DNA of 64,000 bases from Mytilus trossulus. Lineage: Eukaryota; Mollusca; Bivalvia; Mytilida; Mytilidae. Below the pieces are notes generated by a model that was not told the DNA's origin, searched no databases, and saw nothing but the letters and a program-made list of their open reading frames with translations. Where the stretch lies: assembly GCF_036588685.1 (NCBI RefSeq), contig NC_086376.1:28805930-28869929 (forward strand), read 5' to 3'. Below, piece after piece: positions 54,915 to 64,000 of the stretch. Position 1 is the first letter of the stretch, and the number at the start of each line of letters is the position of its first letter. A program made the position numbers and the translations under genes.

Positions 54915-57900
54915 CTGCGAAAGAAACAAGATTAGTTAATGTTGTTTACAAATAAAATATAATCTGATGTAACACATTAATGGTCTACATATGAATCTGA
55001 CAGCAAAAATGACATTGTGCAAATGGTGATGTAAAAAATAATGTTTTATCAATGAAATATTTCAACTATGGCAAACTTCATGTAATGATCCTTGAACACT
55101 TCTTGAAAAATGAAATAACCAAGGGAATTAACTCATGTAAGTTGCATAGTCATGAAGTAAGATAGTTCAAACTTTAGTTATAAATACAGCATATAAAGAA
55201 TACTAAACAGTATACCAACAAAATTAACAAGACAACATTGCAGAATTCAGAGGTGAAATTATGTTTTTGCTACTGTAAATACAGAAATTATTGCGAGGTT
55301 TTTATTATTGGGAAAAATGCGACTGAGTTGTAAACGCAATAATTAAAACTCGCATTTTGTAATATTTTAACTGAATTAAGCATGACTTTTCTCAAAATCG
55401 TAAAAATTAAAATCGCATTCAAATGTAAAATGACAAAATCGCAATAATAAATGCATGCAATAATTTCTGAATTTACAGTATTCTTTAATTATTTCTTCAA
55501 TGTAAACTATTTTGTTGATTTAATGAAAATAATCTATCTCAGGACAAATAAATGGATTTAAGCTTCATAGTCATGCCAATTATATAAATATACCATGATA
55601 TTGTTTCTCCTTCAGCCAGACAATGAAAGAATCATAAATCAGCATTAGATAAGTAAATTAAGAACTAATAACTGTAAAAATCTGTTTGTAAATTTAATTG
55701 GTATGCATGTAGGTAAAACAGTCATCAGATGTAAATATAGAAATATGTAATAAGGAGAAAAGAATTCATTAAACAGAGCACATTAACATAGTATAAAGAA
55801 GGCGTTACAGTTGATAAATAAAGACTGAAGATATCATAATGAGATGAGAAGAGAACAATTTAAGTTAAAAAATTAAATGACTTTGTTTCTGACAGCCAAC
55901 CAATCCTCCAATCTTCCTACAAACTGTCAACTTTTTTTCTTCCCCCAATTCTAAAAATAAATCTTTTTTAACTCCTGACAATTTTTGTTGGAAAGTTCAT
56001 AAAAGAAAATCAAAATTAGTCTTTCTACCAAAAACAGAAATATATTTAAATTGACCTTGAGGTTGAAACTTTGACTGCTGTGCCAAGGGAGATAATCTAT
56101 CTGATGGGTCTTTGAAAATTTTAAATGGATTAAAGATCTGTTCCACAACCTTTTCACACATACATGAAGTTAACAAACAATTTTAGTAAAGCCAAACAAA
56201 ATCTCTTAACAAAATCAATGTCTTCCTTTAAAATAACATATTATTACCATTGCTAAAAGATGATGCATTCTGAAATCAAAAAATATTTTTGACTGTACTT
56301 TTAAAAAGTCTGGTTCAATTGAATATGACCTGTTGTTTTTAATATTCAATCTTAATAAAAGGAAAATGTCATATATAAACATTATATATGACATAACAAA
56401 ATGGAAAACAAAAGTATATTGAATTTATAATACCTAAAAAAAAAATTGTTGAAAACACAAATTTTGTTTTCCATTTCTGTCTAAATTGTATATTGACTTA
56501 ATACAGCTTTTAAATATCAAAATTATTTTGGTAAGGGAGAAATTTTGTTTTCATTCTTTTCACAATACAATCTTGTCCAAAGCTATTAATTCCTGTACCT
56601 TAAATACCCCTTCTTATGAATCAGACAATACAATAAGACATAAATATCTGGATTATATATCTACACTAAATACATTGTCCTAAAAGATACCTCACCTTTT
56701 AATACAGAAATAAGTACTATATGTATCTGTAAAAATACCCAGTTCTGTTGTATAACTATATGTGAATATATTGGTGAAAGAGGTTTTGGTGAGCTAATTT
56801 AGTATTAACTTGATAATAAGATGGAAATTGTTATCAACTGTTCCAGGATTATAACTTAGTACGCCAGACGCACGTTTTGTCTACATAAGACTCATCAGTG
56901 ACGCTCATATCAAAATATGTATAAAGTCAAACAAGTACAAAGTTGAAGAGCATTGAAGATCTGAAATTCCAAAAAGTTGTGCCAAATACAGCTAAGGTTA
57001 TCTATGTCTGGGATAAGAAATCCTTAGTTTTTAGAAACACAGTAATTGTATGTACCTGGATAAGTAATTGACCTTTTGATTCAACACCCAAAATAATCAT
57101 TTTAATTATTTTAATTTCTAAAAGTTAAAAAAAAAATCCAGTCTCTTTTAGAATCAGATTGGTTTTACATGTAATTACTTCCAGCACCAAATATCAGAAT
57201 TTTTGTAAGACAATGAATTAACTTTGTGTTTGGCCTTTTTGTGCTGATTATAGAAAGATAACAAGAATGTGTCCACAGTACACGGATGCCCCAATGGCAC
57301 TATCATTTTCCATGTTCAATGGACCATGAAATTGGATAAAAAATATAATTAGTCATTAAAATTAGAAAGATGATATCATAAGGAACATGTGCACTAAGTT
57401 TCAAGTTGATTGGACTTCAACTTCATCAAAAACTACCTTGACCAAAAACTTTAACCTGAAACGGGACAGATGGACGAACAGACGGACGAACGAACGGACA
57501 GACGGACAAACAGACGCACAGACCAGAAAACATAATGCCCCTCTACTATCGTAGGTGGGGCATAAAAATTACGGTAGTCATCAACAAAGGAAATATAATG
57601 GTATAAAGATATGATTTCTTAGGTTTCAACTATGTTCTATAGATACATGAATGTAATGCTACTCTTTTAAAATAAGTATTAGAATACATAAAATTACAAA
57701 AATCATTCACAATACCAACTTTAACTAATTGGATATTTGTACTCAGAAACATATCTTTTGTTCTAAGCCTAATGTTGTGGCTATTACTAGAAAACATTTG
57801 CTTTATCTAAATTTAGTTTTTTTATCATATTTTCATAAACTGAAGTTTTCTTCAGCAGTCATACAAATTAAGCTACTTAGTATTACTAGTAACAGGAATA

Positions 57901-60900
57901 AATTCCACTGCTGTTTAATGGCTACCTTAACAGTAAAATTAAGGTCAATTTAATGAAAAAAGGTTCATAAATTTTTCAGAATAAGATCAGGTTTTACCAA
58001 CCTCGAAAACATCATTCAGAGAACACCAATTAAATGTGGGACTTGTATTACATTTTAGACATCTTAATAGTTCAAGCCTGTAGGCAAGTAGGATAGAACG
58101 ATCATAGGGAAGGCATAAGTTATTGGGGTTAACTTCTTTGAAGAGTTTTTGTATAATCATATATGTTCGTGGTGAAGGGTTATTTTCATGCAAAATATTT
58201 GTGATTGTTATAACACATGCTTTTCGTGCTTGAAGCTCATTTTTCACTGTACTTCGTGCAAATTGTCAAATAAAAACATTTTGTATGTTATTTTGTTATT
58301 GATTGTTCATTGTGAAAAGAACTTTTATTTCCTGTTCATCCATAAACCTTTACGAGTCTCATATGTAGTGGATGAAAGTGTTTATGTGTGGAATATCATT
58401 GAGAAACCACTAACTTATCTTTTAACATCAATAACAAAGAGGATGTGTACAAAAGAAGATTTATACAAAATTTAGACAAGGTGATGCATATATATGTGAA
58501 AATGAAGAGAAAAAAAATGATAATCGAATTGCCAAATTATGTTGGAAATAAAAGTCCTTATATAAAGTTCACTATAATGCATTTGTATATAAAACTGGTA
58601 CCAATAAAATTGAGAATGGAAATGGGGAATGTGTCAAAGAGACAACAACCCGACCAAAGAAAAAAACAACAGCAGAAGGTCACCAACAGGTCTTCGATGT
58701 AGCGAGGAATTCCTGCACCCAGAAGCGTCCTTCAGCTGGCCCCTAAACAAATATATAGTAGTTCAGTGATAATGAACGCCATACTAATTTCCAAATTGTA
58801 CACAAGAAACTAAAATTAAAATAATACAAGACAAGCATTTAATTGATTTGTAAGGACTACTTACTTCTCCAAAGACTTTCCACCTGGTTCATCGTCAAAG
58901 TTATAATCTCTTAATGCATCTTCTAGTTCTTCACTAGAAAGGTTAAGTTGTTCCTACAGAAAACAATTAATTAATTCATTAATGATTGAAATGACTGTAC
59001 ATGTATATTTATCGGTAATTTGTATATTTTCCCTTTGATCTTACTGCCTAATATTTTAGAGTATCAACAGGCTGTGTATCACTGAAAATATTAGGCAATA
59101 CATTGCGTGAAGTCATAACATTGAGTGACGTCAAAATTACCGATAAACAGAATAATAGGAAGTTTCGTTTTTGATACTGACTATATCATGTGGAATATCT
59201 TAACTCGCCCTAACGGGCTCGTCTAGATATTCCACATGATAAAGTCAGTATCAAAAACTCAACTACTTATTATTCTATATGTATTTGTATACTTATTGAT
59301 GAAAATAATTCATTTTTTATTATGGCAACTGTGAACAAATTTGTAACAAATCACAGATATGAGTAGGTTCTTAAGAGCAAATTGTTACAATAATTACATA
59401 CACACATTTTCAAACCAACAAACTCAGGGTCGAATGACGACATACTAGTGATACAGTAGATGAACTTCATAGACCACTTAGCCACTTTAGCTCCAACACT
59501 TTATTCTACATACCTGTGCCGCTAGTAGCTTTTCTGCTCTAGAGCCAGTTGATTCTTCTGACTGAAGTTTATATAACATGTTCTTCAGCGTCTCTAAGCT
59601 ACCAGGCTGATGTCTTCCTGTGTACGTTGGAGCCTTAAAAATTTAAAAGAACAAATATCTATTTTATTAACTGCTTAGGAAAAGTTAGATGATATATATC
59701 CTGATTAAAACTGTATACATGTCTATAATATAAGACTCATGAACACGTATTTCATTACCATTGAAAAAGGGTAAGCAGACATCTTGGTCAAAATTGTTAG
59801 GGGAAAATATTTTCTATGAATATATATACCATAGTTTGAAACTTTTAAAACTAGTGATACAAATCTTACATAAATTTCGTACTGGAATGAGAAAACAATT
59901 ATCATTCAAACAATAATGTTCATTATTAAAAGAATTTACAAATTGACAATAAAATATTCCTACCTTAATATCAGAATCACTTGTATCTTCATCTACATAA
60001 ACAGGTGATTTACTGTAAAACAAAAAATTATGTTTCATTACATATTTAATTGTAACTTTTTTAGTGCTAAAAGACAAAATTTTGCAAAATACAATGTACA
60101 AAAGGCTGTTTACAATAATTGCCTATATATATATGAGCTAAGGCACCTTGATAGTTTACTAGTTTTATGCTCCATCTGAGAGCATGAGAGCATGAGATTG
60201 AGTGTTCTGTATAGAGAGGCTGAGCCTGATTAAACTAAACACTTCAAAAATTGCTACATTTGTATTTTGCTTCTCTTTGATAAATGTATCGTTTCATGCA
60301 TTTAGGGACGACATCAAAAGTCGATGTAGGATAAAAAACTTAAATCAAATAGTTTGGGGGTGGGGGTTAAAATTCTACAAGTTTTGTATATCTAAAATCG
60401 ATTTTTGCATATATCCCTATTGATAAATCATTTTTTCTCAAATTAAGTTAAGAGGGGGGTCAGTGAAAAAACTATGTGAGTTAAGTTTTTTATCCTACAT
60501 TGAACTTTTGATGTCGTCCCTTAGGAGTAGAAGAAAAGAAAGGTATTCTAAGTGGTAAGTTTCAAACTTAATGTAACCTTATGAGCTTGAGATGGAAGGT
60601 TAAAAAATAGGACCCAAAATTGCTGCTACTGGTAAATACAAGGCAGGCTGGCATGTTCCTATTAACTTAAGTTATCCTAAACATGCATGTACGTTTTGTT
60701 ACATGTAGTCATTGGACTCACAATAGCCATCAATCAGTCAATGATAACTCTCACCTCTGAGATTTTCTTAAATCTATAACGCTCAAAGCTATGGTTTAAA
60801 TTAATGTAAATGTATTCTTTCTTGAGACTTGTAGAATAGATTAAAGAAATATTTCTGGCATTGAATACACAAACACTTACAATGCCACTTGCTTCTCCCA

Positions 60901-62143
60901 AGGTCTATCACCATCTAGAACTATATCTGTATCTGGACTTAGTGGTCGTCTAGATCTAATAGGGGTTCCTACAATTAAATAAAACTAAATAAATAGAGAA
61001 ATGTACAAACTACCGGTAGTCTTCAAGCTCAACCACAGGCCCACTAGTGAAGGTTTGTAAAAATGTTGTTGGGCCTGTCAAAATCATAACCAACTCAGAT
61101 CTATATATTACAACTATGTATTGCATCTTTATTGTTCATACAGTTTTGAACTCCCAAGTATGAATACAAGACTATGTGTTTTTTTTTTTAATATTTCAAT
61201 TCACTGTGATGTTATAACAAAGGTAACATTATAACAAATGATTACTTACCAGTTATGGGACTTGCCCCTGCAATCTCATGGTGTGCCGGTGCTGACATTC
61301 CTGCTATTAAAGCTTCTGTATCTAAACTGGAACACCTTGGTACTCTATTATCTCCCTTTAAAGAATCCAAAATGGAGTCCGACTTTCTATCACTTGCATT
61401 ATCTAAATATTGTTCTAAAATATCACTGCTGTTTAATTTTTTGCCACTCTCCATAACTTCTCTAGGAAGTTGGCTAGTTAGGTCATATTTATCTTTTCCA
61501 AGTCTTGATTTCCGAGGAGATTTCATCAAATCGTCATATCTCAGTCCTTGAGCTGAGGTATCTTTAAAGGAGTCATTACCTAAGAGTTCAGATACACCAA
61601 CACCATAGACAGGTTGTGACACTAAACTTGTTATATCAGAGCCTTCTAGTCCATTAACCCAGCTTGGTGGATGTCTACCTGACCTCAAGTCACGTTTAGA
61701 CCACATTGAATCAGTAGGGTCTGTTATATCCAGAACATCTATCCAACTTGGAGATTTTGTGTCTGTAACATTAGGATCTTTGATCCATTTCTGTGGTTTC
61801 TTGAAAAGTTTTTCACTTTGTCTAGTTGATGATGGTGACACTGATCGACTTCGTTCACGTAACGGAATAGTACCAGCTCTAGTATTAAAACTACTTGGCG
61901 GTGGTCTCTTAATGAAGAAATCATTGGCATTGTCTGACCTGTTAGTTAAAGGGTCTATAGTCCTCTGTTGAGATTTGGGTCTTTTATAAGAGTAAATATG
62001 TTTACGTTCTGAGTACCCAGCTGCTGGGTTCATTGTCATCAACATATCGGTAGAAACACTATCAATATCACTTTGAGGTTTACGGAGCTCATCATGTTGA
62101 ATCTGAATTAATAGGTCTCCAGATCTGTTTAATGCATCCTCAG
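54758..62143 (-). CDS. Ser-rich disordered protein, LAS2 (C18orf54)-like?, 3' part (6 exons)
   Basis: Minus-strand exons 62143-61250, 60968-60881, 60012-59964, 59633-59514, 58953-58865 and 54914-54758 join to 464 codons plus stop, with phases agreeing throughout. Visible: repeated Pro-Ser-Trp segments (SPSWIDVLDITDPTDS, HPPSWVNGLEGSDITSL), basic Ser/Arg tracts (RERSRSVSPSSTRQSEK), a helical stretch (GSLETLKNMLYKLQSEES) and a C-terminal helix (ALSHLTKLKTLVKDGKT), then an SR-like tail (RSRSQSPHVRLQSRSPSP). No membrane segment or enzyme motif. The PSW segments and the ALxHLxxLxxLV end remind me of vertebrate lung adenoma susceptibility protein 2; this is a tentative memory-based match. The 5' exons lie beyond the window. 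Confidence 0.7.
55271..55480. mobile_element. Short MITE, 'attcagaaattattgc' family
   Basis: 'tactgtaaatacagaaattattgc' at the left and 'gcaataatttctgaatttacagta' at the right. 210 bp. Same family as 19506-19686. Intronic in the LAS2-like gene (54915-58864). Confidence 0.8.
56850..57010 (+). repeat. Dispersed repeat ('gtacgccagacgcacgtttt')
   Basis: 'gtacgccagacgcacgtttt', 'aagactcatcagtgacgctc', 'agttgaagagcattgaagat', 'ttgtgccaaatacagctaag'. The 3' half recurs at 21826. Intronic. Confidence 0.65.
57280..57560 (-). repeat. Bivalve repeat, reversed, with 'acgga' microsatellite
   Basis: Reads 'ccaaaaactttaacctgaaa', then a degenerate run of 'gacggacgaacgaacggaca' (57467-57515), then 'cataatgcccctctactatc'. 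It is the reverse orientation of the family at 31361. Intronic in the LAS2-like gene. Confidence 0.75.
57987..58247 (-). CDS. Candidate exon, gene unknown
   Basis: A minus-strand frame reads KNELQARKACVITITNILHE, PSPRTYMIIQKLFKEVNPNN, RSILLAYRLELLRCLKCNTS, FNWCSLNDVFEVG. The composition is convincingly protein-like. There is a possible acceptor at cgaagtacag| and donors at TTCGAG|GTTGGT or GAGGTTG|GTAAAA. It lies within the large last intron of the LAS2-like gene, but inserting it there breaks the phase and gives a stop. It could be an exon of another gene, an alternative exon, or an element remnant. Confidence 0.35.
   Translation of the reverse strand: MKNELQARKACVITITNILHENNPSPRTYMIIQKLFKEVNPNNLCLPYDRSILLAYRLELLRCLKCNTSPTFNWCSLNDVFEVGKT
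58606..58832 (-). mobile_element. Truncated Penelope-like 3' end, reversed
   Basis: 'aaaattgagaatggaaatgg', 'aggtcttcgatgtagcgagg' and 'gaacgccatactaatttcca' match the 30476 and 25985-26290 copies. It ends about 30 bp before an exon of the LAS2-like gene. Confidence 0.75.
58865..58953 (-). CDS. LAS2-like gene, 89-bp exon
   Basis: The acceptor is ttgttttctgtag|GAA and the donor is TTGGAGAA|GTAAGT. It encodes EQLNLSSEELEDALRDYNFD and DEPGGKSLE, an acidic segment. It ends in phase 2. Confidence 0.75.
59006..59147. repeat. Nested inverted repeat
   Basis: 'tatttatcggtaattt' at 59006 pairs with 'aaattaccgataaa' at 59133. Inside, 'tgcctaatatttt' pairs with 'aaaatattaggca'. It is adjacent to the hairpin at 59167-59259. 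Confidence 0.8.
59167..59259. repeat. Long-stem hairpin (~93 bp)
   Basis: 'gtttttgatactgact' and 'tatcatgtggaatatct' on the left pair with 'agatattccacatgata' and 'agtcagtatcaaaaac' on the right, around a GC-richer loop (cgccctaacgggctcg). Intronic in the LAS2-like gene. Confidence 0.85.
59514..59633 (-). CDS. LAS2-like gene, 120-bp exon
   Basis: The acceptor is aatttttaag|GCT and the donor is GCACAG|GTATGT; 40 codons in phase 0. It encodes APTYTGRHQPGSLETLKNML and YKLQSEESTGSRAEKLLAAQ, predicted helical in the middle. Confidence 0.75.
59964..60012 (-). CDS. LAS2-like gene, 49-bp exon
   Basis: The acceptor is tttgttttacag|T and the donor is ATTAAG|GTAGGA. It encodes KSPVYVDEDTSDSDIK, an acidic stretch. 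Its small size is supported by both splice sites and exact phase on each side. Confidence 0.7.
60303..60522. mobile_element. MITE, 'agggacgacatcaaaag' ends
   Basis: 'agggacgacatcaaaagtcg', 'atgtaggataaaaaactta' at the left and their reverse ('taagttttttatcctacat', 'cttttgatgtcgtccct') at the right. 220 bp. Intronic in the LAS2-like gene. Confidence 0.85.
60881..60968 (-). CDS. LAS2-like gene, 88-bp exon
   Basis: The acceptor is atttaattgtag|GA and the donor is GCATT|GTAAGT. It encodes TPIRSRRPLSPDTDIVLDGD and RPWEKQVA. The SRRPLSPDTD segment resembles a proline-directed phosphorylation site. Confidence 0.75.
61250..62143 (-). CDS. LAS2-like gene, large exon
   Basis: The acceptor is atatgtatttcag|CT and the donor is ATAACTG|GTAAGT; 894 bp. 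It starts AEDALNRSGDLLIQIQHDEL, followed by a long disordered region with the two PSW motifs and ends GASPITG. The phase requires one base from the previous exon. Confidence 0.85.
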
Positions 62144-62241
62144 CTGAAATACATATAATCACTGTTAGGAAAAGTTCTGTCAAGAATGTACAAAGAGCTA
62201 ACAGATATCAATTCTATAACAGACTTGTCATGATAACATAC

Positions 62242-62278
62242 CTTTTATAGTTTTTCCTCTTGAAACATTGGAATTATT
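62242..62278 (-). CDS. Possible upstream micro-exon of the LAS2-like gene
   Basis: A strong donor (ACTATAAAAG|GTATGT) follows an open 37-bp stretch encoding NNSNVSRGKTIK. Its final G would complete the split Ala codon at the start of the large exon. The upstream AG (caataaaag) has a poor pyrimidine tract, so the 5' edge is doubtful. Confidence 0.3.
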
Positions 62279-62529
62279 CTTTTATTGTATAAAACTGTGA
62301 TTAAAATGAGATGTAGAGTATAAGTCTGACAAAACTGATACAATGTATATTTGTTATTATTATTTATTCCCTATATAAAAGCAACATAATCAGTATAAGT
62401 TAAGTTTAAATATTTATAAAGAAACATTTGCATAATTTGAAAGTTTTTTTTACTTTATACTTTAGAACTAGATCTAGATCTGTAAAAGGTAAAGAAGTTT
62501 AAGAAATAAAAAAAAAAAGAGATTTGTTT

Positions 62530-63075
62530 GGCTTTAGTAAGCCTTAGTCAAAACGATAGGCCCCTTAGAGCCTGAATTGCTCATTTAGCAGAAAAGGGCA
62601 ATTCTACATTCAAATTACCTGCTTTTTTCAATAAAAAAATATAGATTCAATTGACCCTCCACTAAAGAGTCATCACAGTAAATCGAAGACCAAAGAACGA
62701 TATTGTTGATTTCAATTTGCTTATTTCAAGTTTATGTTTTACAGATTCTGAATTTAAGTTATTATTTTCAAGAAAATATCCAAATAATTTTAAAGCTCAT
62801 AAAAAGCCAAAGTAAAGGGCAATAACTCATATATGCAGTCATTTGATGGTTTTTATCATAAAGGCATTTTCGTAAATATCATATATTTTTGCTGATTTTG
62901 TTAGTTGCCATGTTAGTTGACTGGCATGAATAAAATACCAAATGTTACTATTAACTCTATTTTTTGGGGATAAATCATTCATCTTACTTTAAGTTGAAAT
63001 TGGTCCAATGGCTTAAGCAGGAAAGATTTTTTGAAAAGTTTACAAAGAAGGACAACAGGTGAGCTTAAAATGAGT
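62530..63075 (-). repeat. Decayed reversed copy of the 7227-9090 bivalve repeat
   Basis: 'gccccttagagcctgaattg', then 'gaaaagggcaattctaca', and at the far end 'tttgaaaagtttacaaagaa' followed by 'ggacaacaggtgagct'. These are the reversed end and start signatures of the 'tagctcacctgg' family, strongly diverged. Confidence 0.5.
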
Positions 63076-64000
63076 ATTAAAAGCAAAAGATTAAGCTCTT
63101 ATCAGTTTTAAAAGATTGATGTTTCTTTTTCATTTCGGAAAAAAAACCAAGAGCTAATATCACAAGATGTTTGATAAATAGTTAAGTTAAAACAATCTAT
63201 ATATAATTCTTTGGTGAACAAACAGACTAAATTAATAATGTTGAAGTTGTTGCTAAAATTTTAAGGATAAATCAAATTATGTCCTAAATCCCATTTCTAT
63301 CATATCTACTATGTAAACTAGTGATTTTCTAATTGATACTTAATCATATCCAAAGTAACTTGTTAAAAATTGGAAAATTGGTTTAAAAGGTAGCAAAATA
63401 TAGTGCAAACATTATACAGTGTTTACTCTACTAAAAATAAAGTCAGGTAAAATATGAAAAAATAATAAGGTAACTCTTCCACAACATCAATAATGTCAAC
63501 ATTGTCGGTCAAAGGGAAAAATCATTTTCAATAAACCGTTATTAAGGGTAAAATATATATACATGGAACTTATGAACAAAAATTGTTAGAATTTCAGCTA
63601 AAGTTAGATAGCATATGTTTCTTTTCAAAATAATATACAAAACAAGATATGACATCATATAAGACAGCACTTACTGACTTTTATTTAAATTACTAAAATT
63701 TAGTCATTCATATTTTTCTTTATATCTGGCATTTTTTAAAAGCAGAAAAGATGTATCAAAATTTTTCAAATACTTAAAGGTCTACATTCAGGTACAATTT
63801 TTCTCTATCATCTTCATACTTAATATATCACTATAGCTACTATTTCCCCAACGTTTTTGTCTATTTATTTTGTTTAATCAAATATACTACATGTAACAGA
63901 AAGATCTTATAGATCAGTGTCTTTCCCCTAAATTAAAAAAGTGCTGTCTCTGTAACAGATGTCATTCCATGTTTTGATGTAGTTATAAACACACACACAC
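63076..64000. other. Intron or flank, nothing recognised; CA repeat at the edge
   Basis: AT-rich sequence without coding or element signatures. A CA dinucleotide run occupies 63989-64000. Confidence 0.45.

Noticed and set aside
55951-56157. Minus-strand coding-like stretch in the LAS2-like intron
   Set aside because: Includes phrases common in bivalve repeats ('ccaagggagataatct') and no usable splice pair; probably a decayed repeat.
61255-61971. Plus-strand and other-frame open stretches over the LAS2-like large exon
   Set aside because: Antisense or shadow frames of a supported minus-strand exon.

Overview
The window looks like nuclear DNA of a bivalve mollusc, most likely a mussel (Mytilus-type). 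It is AT-rich, its genes are split by GT-AG introns, and it is saturated with dispersed repeats of mussel/bivalve type (for example the family carrying 'tgccaatgagacaact', and the family opening 'tagctcacctgg'). Organism and repeat-family identities come from recognition, not from a search.

Four genes can be assembled by hand with splice phases that agree at every junction. (1) 1-16317, + strand: the 3' part of a polycystin-1-like receptor/channel gene. Eight exons give about 1,121 residues: a GPS autoproteolysis site, a first membrane helix, a PLAT domain, and the remaining ten helices with the polycystin channel region. (2) 40198-42853, + strand: four exons, all joined in phase 1, ending an unrecognised multi-pass membrane protein. 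(3) 42884-49960, - strand: a complete four-exon, 353-residue GPR157-like seven-helix receptor, with one probable GC-AG intron. It converges on gene 2 with 30 bp between the stop codons. (4) 54758-62143, - strand: six 3' exons (464 residues) of a Ser-rich, disordered protein that resembles vertebrate LAS2 (C18orf54) only tentatively.

The rest is a dense, layered mobile-element landscape. 16394-19342 is a MITE split by a pogo-like element. 25130-26290 holds a MITE beside the 3' end of a Penelope-like retroelement. 30016-31338 is a hAT-type element with an 8-bp target duplication and a nested retroelement fragment. 34132-38798 holds two inverted terminal-repeat elements packed with short quasi-palindromic tandem repeats; they interrupt a LINE reverse-transcriptase remnant. 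The GPR157 introns hold a foldback element, hairpins and a frameshifted Penelope-like reverse transcriptase. 51440-52640 is a 46-bp minisatellite.

The most unusual structure lies in one polycystin intron (1594-5130). Its donor side is a tandem array of about six copies of the exon end plus 5' splice site (83/84 bp). Its acceptor side is a tandem array of 46 copies of 3' splice site plus exon start, 44 of them at an exact 59-bp spacing. By the reading frame, only the first donor joined to the last acceptor gives an intact protein. The second striking structure is the inverted pair of satellite-filled elements around the LINE fragment.
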